Below, piece after piece: positions 41,886 through 50,514 of a stretch of DNA of 64,000 bases. Each line of letters starts with the position of its first letter. Position 1 is the stretch's first letter. Location: NCBI GenBank assembly GCA_964586225.1, contig CAZPHD010000006.1:28933-92932 (forward strand), read 5' to 3'. The notes below the pieces were generated by a model. The model was not told the origin of the DNA, ran no database searches, and was given only the letters and a program-made list of their open reading frames with translations. This DNA is from JANJUB01 sp964586225 (lineage in GTDB: Bacteria > Armatimonadota > Fimbriimonadia > Fimbriimonadales > Fimbriimonadaceae). Made by a program: the position numbers and the translations under genes.

Positions 41886-41897
41886 GAGACATTATGG
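41881..41897. repeat. 17-bp direct repeat over promoter and start, copy 2
   Basis: Same 17-mer as 41063-41079, placed at the start of the leader frame of the ATPase gene. Confidence 0.8.
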
Positions 41898-41918
41898 ACA
41901 TTGCGAAGACGCCACCCG

Positions 41919-43109
41919 CTATCCGCCGCGCTTGTGCAGCGGCGGTGGGTTTCTCTTCCATATCTCGGTCAGAACCTCGCGATTCAGAATGACCGGATGG
42001 CCGTCCTTGTACTTCTCCGCGATCTGCGGCTCCAAATCTTTGCGCTTCGCCCAACTTGCGAGCTTGTCCAGGAGAAAGTGGGCCAAAGTGCCGTCCGCCT
42101 TGTCCAGCCAGGAGATCAAGACGGCCACACTCCGCTCGGATAGCGGGCGCGAGAGCGATCCGATGAAGCTCTTGCGAACATTCCACGGCATGCGATCAGC
42201 CTCGGCGATGATCCGGTCGGCATCAATGTAGGCGTTACCGATGAGGTTATAGCGAGCCGTTGGTATCTTTCTAGTAGTGTGTATCTGCTTGAGAACGTAC
42301 TCAAACAGTTCGCGCCCGTACTCCGTCGACTTCGCTCCTGGATATGCGGCCAGCATGCCAAATGCCTCCAGCTTTACTTCCATCGGCTTTCCTTTGACGG
42401 CTTCAGCAAGCCTCGGCCAAAAGTGATCTCGAATCCAGTCTGCCGCCTTCTGCCCGGCGATGCCAGAGCCAAAACGTTCAGGGTCGTGGTAGTACTTCAG
42501 GTCAAACGTTTCCATCATGGATATGGGTACGGCCATCTCGTTGGCGGACTTAGCTTCGCGAATCGGCTCAATGAGCGAGAGCAGAATCGTGCCCGTAAGG
42601 TCTTCGGTTCCGTCCTCCGCTCGTGATCGCGTGAGCTTTGCGAGTGGGTAACAAACCAGACCCGAAACGACGTCGCGATCCACGTGCACCCAGTACACAG
42701 GCTCGTTTCCTTGTGGAGTCACGAACATTCCCGCAACGCCCCCGGCGGGTGCTTTGGTGGCGAGCAGATAGGTCTTCCCAGGTTCGGGAGGTTGTGACGG
42801 CATCGCGAATCCGCCGACGATGACGTTCAACTTCTCACTCGAGTCCAATGCCTTACCATCATCACCCATAACCTCGAACGTGTCGAGAAACATGGTCGGC
42901 TTATCATTGCCGGTGATCGTCCTTCTTTGCATGACAGGATCAGTCGCCTTGCGGGTGACAAACTTAGCAAGGACGATGCGGTCGATATGGTCGATTTCTC
43001 GACCGTGATGGCCGTGATTGAACGGATACGGCCCCGGCAGTCGCGGCTGGTCCAAGGGCCACTGGGCGACACTAAGGAGCCCGCTGAAAATCAATGTTGA
43101 TAGGGTCAT
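41919..43109 (-). CDS. Secreted protein of unknown function
   Basis: 396 aa from ATG 43109 (signal-like MTLSTLIFSGLLSVAQ). An N-terminal beta part with 'GKTYLLATKAPAGGVAGMFV' and 'EPVYWVHVDRDVVSGLV', then a helical C-terminal half resembling HEAT-like repeats ('AWIRDHFWPRLAEAVKG', 'AVLISWLDKADGTLAHFLLDKLASWA'). Family not recognised. It follows the gene at 43111 with a TGACATG junction, so the two form an operon. Confidence 0.6.
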   Translation of the reverse strand: MTLSTLIFSGLLSVAQWPLDQPRLPGPYPFNHGHHGREIDHIDRIVLAKFVTRKATDPVMQRRTITGNDKPTMFLDTFEVMGDDGKALDSSEKLNVIVGGFAMPSQPPEPGKTYLLATKAPAGGVAGMFVTPQGNEPVYWVHVDRDVVSGLVCYPLAKLTRSRAEDGTEDLTGTILLSLIEPIREAKSANEMAVPISMMETFDLKYYHDPERFGSGIAGQKAADWIRDHFWPRLAEAVKGKPMEVKLEAFGMLAAYPGAKSTEYGRELFEYVLKQIHTTRKIPTARYNLIGNAYIDADRIIAEADRMPWNVRKSFIGSLSRPLSERSVAVLISWLDKADGTLAHFLLDKLASWAKRKDLEPQIAEKYKDGHPVILNREVLTEIWKRNPPPLHKRGG

Positions 43110-43110
43110 G

Positions 43111-44691
43111 TCAGTTATCCACCTTGGTGTGCGATGGCCCCTTCGTGCGGCCAATCGCGAGGTAGGTGCCAATGTTGATTCCCCGTCCCGATCCGACCGC
43201 CGGGGGAGAGGAGTTTGGGTTCGGCAAGAAGCGCAGATTGAACGTATCGAACACCAGAGGCGTTGCCCACTTCGTGCCTGCCCAATAGACGTGGGTGCCT
43301 TCGAACAGCTTTCCGTTCGCCGCCCAGAGGAAGTCCGGAACGCCACCGTAGCCGACGTAGTCGGGAGACAGGAACACTCCACGCTCATCTTCCTGTCCAC
43401 GCCCCGTGATCCAATGGAAGCCCTCGGTGGTGTTCACATAGAACGCCTGAAGGGTTGGATTCGCGTTGGGGAGCACGGGGCCGAGCTGGATCTCATCCCA
43501 CCTCTCTTGCACCCAGGTGCCCATCATTTCCCGTCCGCTCTCGTCACGAACACGAAGCCAATACTCGGTGTAGGCGTTGTAGTACCCGCTAGGCTGCGAC
43601 GTTGGCGTCTTCGGGGTGCTAGAGGCAGATTCGATGGTCTTAGCCTTGTGGCCCGTGTATCTGTAGTAGTGCTCGTTCAGCGTGAAGGTTCCTGGAGGAG
43701 GGCAGTCCTCGCTCAAGTCGCCAAAGTCAAAGTTCTCTCCCCGATAGGTGCCCTTGTAGCGCACCGCCGGGCGAATCGCTCCGGTCTCCGTGTTCGTCAT
43801 CGCGGCAAGGCGGATTGCGAGCGGCTTGGCGGGAGGCTCAACCACGTAAACACTCCCGTTGTAGTAGCGCACCGCAGGCTCTCCCTCAAACTGCCACAGC
43901 AACTGAGTGACGAACTCGGGCTGGGATGCGTAGCGGAGTTGGACGACGCCGAACTGCTGCCATTGTCCATTTTGCGTTATCTCAAACGGATCGGACAAGT
44001 CGTAGCGGTCGAGGTACCAGGGGAAATCCTCCTGCTTCCTGAACACGCCGGGGGATTCCTCATCCGAATTCTTGAACCCACTATCCCAAAATGGCCGCTC
44101 GTCATCGTAAAAGACCCCGCAGTTCAGAGGTCCCCCAACCGCCAACATAATTTCATCGGTATCGGCATTGATGCGCTGTACCCAGTTGGCGTGGCCAGGC
44201 TTCGTATACACGACATCGCACCCGGCGATCCCTTCGCTCAGATGATAGTTGAACGCGGTAGACGTCGTGCCGATTCCCGAATCCTTGTGCAGAAGGGAGC
44301 CCACCGTCGGCGCCGCCGGCATTCCCAGTGCCGCCCACAAAATGAGAATCTGAGTTTCGTTGGGCGTCCAAACCACCGACTGCCGCGTCCAGCCGTTCAA
44401 GTTGACCTCGACCAGTTGGCACTGAACCTTGGCGGCGAGATGTCCGTGATACTCTTCCTCGTTCGCATACAGCCTCGTAAAGTCGAGGATGTCCTCGTGC
44501 CATCGCATGGGACTGACGTGGCCACCCTGAGCCGCCTCTTCATCCACCGCCGTAACGGTCACTTTGAGCACCGGATAAAGTGGCCCCGTGCCGCCACCTT
44601 GCGTCTGGGCGCGTGCTGCAACTGCAGATACCATCAAGAGAAGGACGCCTAGGAGCGTAGGGGCGATACGGACATCATTTTCTCGTGCCAT
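43111..44691 (-). CDS. Large secreted protein of unknown function
   Basis: 526 aa with a signal peptide of about 28 residues (ending ARAQ). The mature protein is beta-rich, with many Trp and Tyr, and a proline/threonine-rich insert near 350. No domain recognised. The ATG at 44691 follows a textbook promoter whose -10 box ends 5 nt upstream, so the mRNA must be leaderless. Co-transcribed with the gene at 41919. Confidence 0.6.
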   Translation of the reverse strand: MARENDVRIAPTLLGVLLLMVSAVAARAQTQGGGTGPLYPVLKVTVTAVDEEAAQGGHVSPMRWHEDILDFTRLYANEEEYHGHLAAKVQCQLVEVNLNGWTRQSVVWTPNETQILILWAALGMPAAPTVGSLLHKDSGIGTTSTAFNYHLSEGIAGCDVVYTKPGHANWVQRINADTDEIMLAVGGPLNCGVFYDDERPFWDSGFKNSDEESPGVFRKQEDFPWYLDRYDLSDPFEITQNGQWQQFGVVQLRYASQPEFVTQLLWQFEGEPAVRYYNGSVYVVEPPAKPLAIRLAAMTNTETGAIRPAVRYKGTYRGENFDFGDLSEDCPPPGTFTLNEHYYRYTGHKAKTIESASSTPKTPTSQPSGYYNAYTEYWLRVRDESGREMMGTWVQERWDEIQLGPVLPNANPTLQAFYVNTTEGFHWITGRGQEDERGVFLSPDYVGYGGVPDFLWAANGKLFEGTHVYWAGTKWATPLVFDTFNLRFLPNPNSSPPAVGSGRGINIGTYLAIGRTKGPSHTKVDN

Positions 44692-44696
44692 GTCCC

Positions 44697-44725
44697 AGCA
44701 TAAGGCATGCTCCTGGAAATGTCAA
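44697..44725 (-). promoter_or_regulatory. Consensus sigma70 promoter producing a leaderless mRNA
   Basis: Minus strand: TTGACA (44720-44725), 17-bp spacer, TATGCT (44697-44702), then 5 nt and the ATG at 44691. With usual spacing the first transcribed base is at or next to the A of the ATG. Confidence 0.85.
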
Positions 44726-44732
44726 GCACTTT

Positions 44733-46538
44733 CTATACAATCTTCTCTTGCGGGTCTCGCGCTTCTTCCTCATGGGTGAACTGCTCCCGCACCAGCCGCG
44801 CGTAGAGGCCACCCTTCTCCAGCAACTCCCGGTGCGTGCCGCGCTCGACAATCTGGCCCTTCTCCAGCACCAAAATCTGATCGGCGGCGAGAATCGTGCT
44901 CAGCCGGTGGGCGATCGCGAACGTCGTCCGGCCCGACATCAGCCCCGCCAGCGACGCCTGAATCAGCCGCTCGGAGTGCGTGTCCAGGGCCGATGTCGCC
45001 TCGTCCAGAATCAGCACCTTCGGATTTTTGAGCAGCACCCGCGCAATCGCAAGCCGCTGCTTCTCGCCCCCCGACAGCTTGTAGCCGCGCTCGCCCACAA
45101 CGGTGTCGTAGCCTTCGGGCAGGCTCGCGATGTGGTCATGAATCGCGGCCAGGCGACACGCCTCCTCAAGTTCGGCATCCGTCGCGTTCGGCTTTGCCAC
45201 CCGCAGATTCTCGCGAATGGTCGTGTGCATCAGGTAAGTCTCCTGCGTCACCGCGCCGACGGTCTCGGCGAGCGAATGGAGCGACACATCGCGCAGATCC
45301 GTGCCGTCGAGCAGAACTTGGCCGGCGTCGGGATCGTAGAGGCGTGGGATGAAGTAGGTCAGCGTCGTTTTGCCGGCGCCACTCGGTCCGACCAAAGCCA
45401 CCAGTTGCCCCGGCTCGGCCACAAACGACACATCGCGGATCGTCGGCTGCTCAGGATCGTACGCAAACGACACATTCTTGAACTCGACCCGTCCCGCCGC
45501 CGATCCGAGTGCCTTGGCTCCCGGCTTCTCAACGATGTCGTGCTCCAGGTCCAGATACTGGAAGATGCGCTCGAACAGCGCAAACGAGCTCATGATTTCG
45601 ACCTGCGCACTCAGCAGTCCGGTCATCGGGAAGAACATTCTGATCTGCAAACCTGTGAAGGCGACAAGCTTGCCGACCGTGATGCTCGTGTCGCCCTGCG
45701 AGATCAGCAGCCACCCCGCGAGCCAATAGACCACGGCGGGCGAAACTTGGGTGATCAGCCGGATCATGCCGAAGAACAGGTACATCACGACCTGCCCCTT
45801 GATCTGCCACTTCGCGAGTTCCTTGTTCTCCTTGTCGAACCGCTCCAGCAGCACGTCACCGTTGCCCGCCGTCTTGGTGAGCAGAATGCCGCTCACGGAG
45901 AGCGTTTCTTGCATCATTGAGTTTAGCTCGGAGGTCTGCTCCTGAATGCCTGTGCGGACCTTACGCGCGTATTCGCCGACGCCCTTACCGATCACCGCGA
46001 AGAGTGGCACCATAGCGACGCTGAGGAGCGTGAGCCGCCAATCCATGAACGTCATCGCGATCAGCGTGGAGATCACGATAGCCAGGTTCGAGAGTTGCTC
46101 CGTGATCGTGTTGCTGACCACGTTTTGCACGCCGCCGACATCGCTGATCAGGCGGGTCTGGATGTCTCCGGTGCGCGTCGCCGTGAAGAAGCGGAGCGAC
46201 ATCCGCTGGAGGTGCGCATAAAGCGCATGCCGCAAATCGCACATGATCTTCTGGCCGATGACGACCGACCAGTAGCCGTAAAGAAGCGTCAATCCCGCCG
46301 CCGCGAGCACGACCACGAGCGTGTAGACCGAGTAAAGCCCGACCACCCCGAGATCGCGGCCTTGAATGCCGTCATCGATGACCTTCTGAATCAGATAGGC
46401 CGGGATGATGCCCATGATGACCGCGACCAGCACCACGAATGCGGTGATGATCACTTCGCGCTTGTGAGGCCGGAAGAGGCCCAAGATGCGACGAAGCAGG
46501 GCGCGGTCGAGCGACGACTTGGTGGGAGTTTCAGACAT
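44733..46538 (-). CDS. ABC exporter, fused membrane and ATPase domains (MsbA/multidrug type)
   Basis: 601 aa. Six membrane helices in 1-325, then the ATPase: Walker A GPSGAGKTT (about 382-390), Q-loop VTQETYLMH, signature LSGGEKQRL (about 485), Walker B 'VLILDEATSALD' and switch histidine IAHRLS. A half transporter acting as a homodimer for lipids or drugs. It starts 6 bp after pdxH and is probably expressed with it. The 3' end faces the promoter of the secreted protein operon at 44.7 kb. Confidence 0.9.
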   Translation of the reverse strand: MSETPTKSSLDRALLRRILGLFRPHKREVIITAFVVLVAVIMGIIPAYLIQKVIDDGIQGRDLGVVGLYSVYTLVVVLAAAGLTLLYGYWSVVIGQKIMCDLRHALYAHLQRMSLRFFTATRTGDIQTRLISDVGGVQNVVSNTITEQLSNLAIVISTLIAMTFMDWRLTLLSVAMVPLFAVIGKGVGEYARKVRTGIQEQTSELNSMMQETLSVSGILLTKTAGNGDVLLERFDKENKELAKWQIKGQVVMYLFFGMIRLITQVSPAVVYWLAGWLLISQGDTSITVGKLVAFTGLQIRMFFPMTGLLSAQVEIMSSFALFERIFQYLDLEHDIVEKPGAKALGSAAGRVEFKNVSFAYDPEQPTIRDVSFVAEPGQLVALVGPSGAGKTTLTYFIPRLYDPDAGQVLLDGTDLRDVSLHSLAETVGAVTQETYLMHTTIRENLRVAKPNATDAELEEACRLAAIHDHIASLPEGYDTVVGERGYKLSGGEKQRLAIARVLLKNPKVLILDEATSALDTHSERLIQASLAGLMSGRTTFAIAHRLSTILAADQILVLEKGQIVERGTHRELLEKGGLYARLVREQFTHEEEARDPQEKIV

Positions 46539-46544
46539 AGGGCG

Positions 46545-47183
46545 TCAAGGGGCAATGCGGTAGATGTTCCAACCGTCGCCCGTGCGAGCATAGACGAACC
46601 GGTCGTGATTTCGCGCGGGTCGGCCCTGCCAAAACTCGAACCGGGTCGGTGTAAGGCGGTAACCACCCCAGTTCGAGGGGCGGGGTAGATGGTCGGGGTG
46701 GGCTTCACGCAGGGTAGCCATGCGCTGCTCGATCTCGCCTTCTTTGATCGGTTGGCTCTGGGGGCTGGCGGCGCTGGCGATTTGAGATTCGTAGGGCCGG
46801 CTCGCGAAGTAGGCGTCGCTTTCTTCGTCGGTGATCTTGGCCACGGTGCCTTCGACGCGCACCTGCCGCTCGGTTGCGGGCCACCAGAAGGCCGCGGCGG
46901 CGCGGGGGTTCTGGGCGAGGTGCTGGCCTTTGTCGCTCTCATAGTTCGTGAAGAACACGAGGCCTTGTTCATCGAGATAGCGCAGGAGCAGGAATCGGAC
47001 GTGGGGTTGGCCGTCCAAGGTTGCGGTCGAGAGGGCCATAGCGCTGGGTTCGATCACTCCGGCTCCCTCGGCGTGGAGGAGCCAGTCTTTGAGCTGGCGG
47101 ACCGGGTCGGGGTCGAGCGTATCCAGGCTCAGTTGGCCCTGGTCATAGGTCAACCGGTGCCCGAGGAATGCGTCGCCGCTCAT
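46545..47183 (-). CDS. pdxH: Pyridoxamine 5'-phosphate oxidase
   Basis: 212 aa. 'LSTATLDGQPHVRFLLLRYLDEQGLVFFTNYESDKG' holds the FMN-binding R-x-(V/L)-L-L-K/R region; the C-terminal 'FEFWQGRPARNHDRFVYAR' with R-L-H-D-R variants is typical. It makes pyridoxal phosphate from PNP/PMP with FMN. TACCAT stands 7 nt before the ATG. Confidence 0.93.
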   Translation of the reverse strand: MSGDAFLGHRLTYDQGQLSLDTLDPDPVRQLKDWLLHAEGAGVIEPSAMALSTATLDGQPHVRFLLLRYLDEQGLVFFTNYESDKGQHLAQNPRAAAAFWWPATERQVRVEGTVAKITDEESDAYFASRPYESQIASAASPQSQPIKEGEIEQRMATLREAHPDHLPRPSNWGGYRLTPTRFEFWQGRPARNHDRFVYARTGDGWNIYRIAP

Positions 47184-47200
47184 GCCCTTGATGGTACTTG

Positions 47201-47260
47201 GGGAGGGCGATGCTCTGTCATCGCCTCACGCCAACGGTTGCGACGGAGCGCAACCCTCCC
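47201..47260. repeat. 60-bp palindromic unit, copy 1
   Basis: Outer arms GGGAGGG/CCCTCCC enclose two hairpins, CGATG/CATCG and GGTTGCG/CGCAACC, forming a three-way junction. Copy 2 follows 9 bp later. Placed upstream of the pdxH promoter. Confidence 0.75.
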
Positions 47261-47269
47261 AACCAAGAT

Positions 47270-47328
47270 GGGAGGGCGATGCTCCGTCATCGCTGGCGCC
47301 TATGGTTGCGACGAAGCGCAACCCTCCC
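47270..47328. repeat. 60-bp palindromic unit, copy 2
   Basis: Same architecture as copy 1 with substitutions mainly in the loops and the middle. It ends 5 bp before the stop codon of the gene at 47334. Confidence 0.75.
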
Positions 47329-47333
47329 ATCGC

Positions 47334-49400
47334 CTACGGCGGTGGGGGCGGCTTGACACCCGGGCGCATGCCCAGCGTGAGCTTGAACTTGGCACCCGCC
47401 GCCTTCTGTCGGTTCATCTCCTCAACTTGCGCCAGAATTGAATCGCGGATGTTCTTGGGGAACTGATCGAACGTGACGGGCCCGGTGGTGTCTCTCATGT
47501 CCTCAAAGCGGTCGATGTACGCGAAGTTTTCATCAAGCGCGAGGTTGAACTGGTCCGTGCCCTTCTCAAAGACCACAAATGTATCGGGTCGCCTCCACTG
47601 ACTAATATCACCCTCGATGCAGTCAGGATTCTGCTCGTAGAACATGTCGCTGGCAAGGTCGTAGGCACCCGAAAAGTGCACGTTGTTTTTGGGCTGAGGC
47701 TTCAGTTCAAAATCTTGCTTCAACTCAAGCCCGAGGCTGGCACCCGCGGGAATGCCGTTCGGCCATTCGAACGTCGGTTCGATCGCCATTCCGTCCATGC
47801 GACTTCTGAGTTCGCGTGGCTGCATCCGAAATTGGGCTTGGTGATTGATTGGTCGAGAACCATAGACAAGCTGGTCCCATAGCGCGCGTTGAGCAGAAGA
47901 GAGTGATTGGTATTGGACTCGCACACCCGCATGCAGGCCTTGGCGCTGTTCTCGCGACAGGCTACCGTAGAGCCTTAGCACTGGCTCGTCAATCTGCGGT
48001 CGAAGGGTCGGGTGACTCTGGTCAACCAACAGCGCCAATCGTAGGCCGAGACCCTCGGAAAGGTTGATTGGACGCTGGTACACATAGTCGGCCTTCGCCT
48101 CGAAAGTGATGCGCTTCTGAGCGATCACGCTTTGCATTAGCCGTTCCATCGCTTCGCGATCGTCGCGACTACGCCGGGCTTCTGCTGGTGATGCGGGTGT
48201 CATCACAAGCCAGCCGTCGCTCTCATCAAAGTGCATGTTTGGGCGCGAGAACTGATCGAATGCCTTGACGGTTTCGGCCTTGAAAGTCACTCCGCGACCG
48301 AACGCATTGTCATTCAGCCAAGCAACCAGATTGACCTGGCGGGCTTGGGCATACTGGTGATACAGTTCCGACCCAATCACGAGAGGTTCATTCTTCGTGG
48401 GTCTGCCGATGAACTCGAAGAGTTTCGGGTCGAGTTGAACGCGCGGGCGGGCGCTACTCAGCAGCGTCCTCCAGGCATCCGCTAACGCAATCGACATCGG
48501 TTCCAGATTCAACGGTGTGTCGGGTATGTCGGCGGGGCTTGCGTTCTGGGCGTCGCGCGCGGGCATGGTCGTCTCGAGCGTGGTGCCGAAACCAACGGTC
48601 TCAGCGTTGTTTAAGACGGACACTCTCGTATTGTGAACTTCGAAGAGGGGATCGGCCACAGATAGCCAGATTCGATCAACGATGCTCAGGTGCAGAGGGA
48701 TGACTCCCGAGTTCCGGATCGAGGTCCAATTGGCGACTCGGTCAGTGCTGCCAAAGAGCTCCTGAAAGAGGTTCCACTCGGTGAAGAAGCTACCGAGGAG
48801 GTCACCCTGGTTGGGCCACTTCAACTGCCTAGGTGTTGGATTCGCTGAGAACACAAGACGTTGCCCCGGTTTGATCTCGGCGAGACGCCGGGCTCCGATG
48901 ACCATCAAGCTACGCATGGCGAGCCGATCGAGCGGCGCTAGAGATCGCTGTTGGCTGATCCGAGCGGCATACTGATTCTGGTCGTAACTTGACCTCCGCT
49001 CGTCAAGAGCCGCCTTCAGCGCGTGCAAATTCTCCGCGTGATACGACTTCTCCAGGTCCTTCTTGAACTGGTCCAGCATGCGCTGGATGTCGCGTTCGCG
49101 CCGCGCAAGCAACTCTGATTCTTGCTCCTTGCGCCGGTCAACATCGGGCGAAAGGACCAACTTCTCCTCGCGGCGACTCCACTTCCCAACCGCCGCCTGC
49201 GCGATCTTGTCGAGGAGCGTCTTTGAATCCACGCCGTCAACTCGAATCACCAGCACATCGTTCTTGAAGCTCGGCTCGCACTCCAGCTTCGTGCCCGTCC
49301 GCGTCGAAAGCTCGGTCAAAATCACCGGAAGCCGGGCCGCTTTGGTCTCATACGTGATGAGCTGAGGAAGGGAAGCCAAGAGCAGAACGGTACTGATCAT
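47334..49400 (-). CDS. Secreted protein with STN-like N-terminal domain, unknown
   Basis: 688 aa from the second ATG (49400, MISTVLLLASLPQ), preferred because an AGAAGG-type Shine-Dalgarno precedes it and the signal peptide starts there. Residues 15-85 ('TYETKAARLPVILTELSTRTGTKLECEPSFKNDVLVIRVDG') look like a secretin/TonB short N-terminal domain, followed by 'VGKWSRREEKLVLSP'. The remaining 550 residues show no known fold and end in a proline run. Proteins of this design appear in Armatimonadota genomes as I recall. TATGAT lies about 16 nt before 49400. Confidence 0.6.
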   Translation of the reverse strand: MISTVLLLASLPQLITYETKAARLPVILTELSTRTGTKLECEPSFKNDVLVIRVDGVDSKTLLDKIAQAAVGKWSRREEKLVLSPDVDRRKEQESELLARRERDIQRMLDQFKKDLEKSYHAENLHALKAALDERRSSYDQNQYAARISQQRSLAPLDRLAMRSLMVIGARRLAEIKPGQRLVFSANPTPRQLKWPNQGDLLGSFFTEWNLFQELFGSTDRVANWTSIRNSGVIPLHLSIVDRIWLSVADPLFEVHNTRVSVLNNAETVGFGTTLETTMPARDAQNASPADIPDTPLNLEPMSIALADAWRTLLSSARPRVQLDPKLFEFIGRPTKNEPLVIGSELYHQYAQARQVNLVAWLNDNAFGRGVTFKAETVKAFDQFSRPNMHFDESDGWLVMTPASPAEARRSRDDREAMERLMQSVIAQKRITFEAKADYVYQRPINLSEGLGLRLALLVDQSHPTLRPQIDEPVLRLYGSLSREQRQGLHAGVRVQYQSLSSAQRALWDQLVYGSRPINHQAQFRMQPRELRSRMDGMAIEPTFEWPNGIPAGASLGLELKQDFELKPQPKNNVHFSGAYDLASDMFYEQNPDCIEGDISQWRRPDTFVVFEKGTDQFNLALDENFAYIDRFEDMRDTTGPVTFDQFPKNIRDSILAQVEEMNRQKAAGAKFKLTLGMRPGVKPPPPP

Positions 49401-49478
49401 CAGGACACCTTCTACTATCATAACCCAGAAATAACAAAGATGCGCAAGAAACCGCCCGGGTCTGGTATTCCTTAGCGA

Positions 49479-50486
49479 ATGTCCCCCGTTTCGGTCGCGA
49501 TCGTTGGTGCCACTGGAGCTGTCGGTCAGGAGTTCCTCCGCCTGTTCGAGAGCCGCAACTTTCCCGTCGGCAGCCTGAAACTGCTGGCGAGTGCGCGATC
49601 AGTCGGCAAACGGTACACGTTTCGCGGCGAGGAGCACACCGTCGAGGAACTCACCGCCGATGCGTTTGCGGGTGTCGATGTCGCTTTTTTCAGCGCCGGT
49701 GCGTCGCGTTCACGCGAGTTTGCGCCCCATGCCCTTGCCGCGGGTGCGCTGGTGGTCGACAACTCCAGTGCGTTCCGCATGGACCCCGACGTGCCGCTTA
49801 TCATCCCCGAAGTCAATGGCGAGCTCATTCGCAAGGATAACCGCCTTTATCCGGTTGCCAACTGCAGCGCAATCATTCTGCTCATGGCGATCACCCCGCT
49901 GACCCATTTGGGCCGGGTTGAGCGCGTCATCGTGAGCACCTACCAAAGCGCGAGCGGAGCTGGCGCGGCAGCAATGCAGGAGCTCGAAGAGCAGACCCGT
50001 GCTGTCCTTAGCGGAGAGGAAGCGGTGCCCAGCGTCTTGCCGCATGTTTACGCGTTTAACCTCTTCAGTCACAACACGCCCGTCAACGAGCACGGTTACA
50101 ACGAGGAAGAGTGGAAGGTCATCCAGGAGAGCCGCAAGATGCTCGGCATGCCGAACCTGAGAATGAATGTCACGTGCATTCGTGTCCCGGTCTTGCGGGC
50201 CCACAGCGAGAGTATCACTGTCGAATATGCCGACGAAGCCCCGGCTGAGGAAGCCATCCGCGGGGCGATCTCCGCCTTTCCCGGCGTGAGGCTGGTCGAC
50301 GATCGGGCAGGGAACATCTTCCCGATGCCCAAGGATGCCAGCGGAATCGAAGAGGTGTTGGTGGGGCGGATTCGTCGCGACTTCAGCAATCCCAACGCGA
50401 TCAGCCTGTTTTGCTCAGGAGATCAGCTCTTAAAAGGGGCCGCTCTTAACGCAGTGCAAATCGCTGAGAGGTTCTTGGAACTCTGA
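49479..50486 (+). CDS. asd: Aspartate-semialdehyde dehydrogenase
   Basis: 335 aa. NADP-binding GATGAVGQEF (residues 9-18), the catalytic cysteine in PVANCSAI (about 129), 'STYQSASGAGAAAMQEL' and 'CIRVPVLRAHSESI'. It makes aspartate semialdehyde for lysine/DAP, threonine and methionine, upstream of DapF encoded at 21.3 kb. TATTCC lies 7 nt before the ATG. Confidence 0.95.
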   Translation: MSPVSVAIVGATGAVGQEFLRLFESRNFPVGSLKLLASARSVGKRYTFRGEEHTVEELTADAFAGVDVAFFSAGASRSREFAPHALAAGALVVDNSSAFRMDPDVPLIIPEVNGELIRKDNRLYPVANCSAIILLMAITPLTHLGRVERVIVSTYQSASGAGAAAMQELEEQTRAVLSGEEAVPSVLPHVYAFNLFSHNTPVNEHGYNEEEWKVIQESRKMLGMPNLRMNVTCIRVPVLRAHSESITVEYADEAPAEEAIRGAISAFPGVRLVDDRAGNIFPMPKDASGIEEVLVGRIRRDFSNPNAISLFCSGDQLLKGAALNAVQIAERFLEL

Positions 50487-50502
50487 CGCCGCTTGAGCGG
50501 CC

Positions 50503-50508
50503 TATAAT
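50503..50508 (+). promoter_or_regulatory. TATAAT box before the Ig-repeat protein
   Basis: Perfect -10 hexamer ending 6 nt before ATG 50515; predicts a leaderless message for the 50.5-56.3 kb unit. Confidence 0.65.
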
Positions 50509-50514
50509 GGCAAG

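Noticed and set aside
31095..42000. A defence island around the helicase-nuclease gene
   Set aside because: The GNAT, DUF4826 lipoprotein, peptidase and AAA ATPase do not form a recognised set, and there are no integrase or other defence genes beside it.
43018..44652. 544-codon plus-strand frame antisense to the two secreted-protein genes
   Set aside because: Spans the junction of two coupled genes with signal peptides and a consensus promoter on the other strand; composition is shadow-like.
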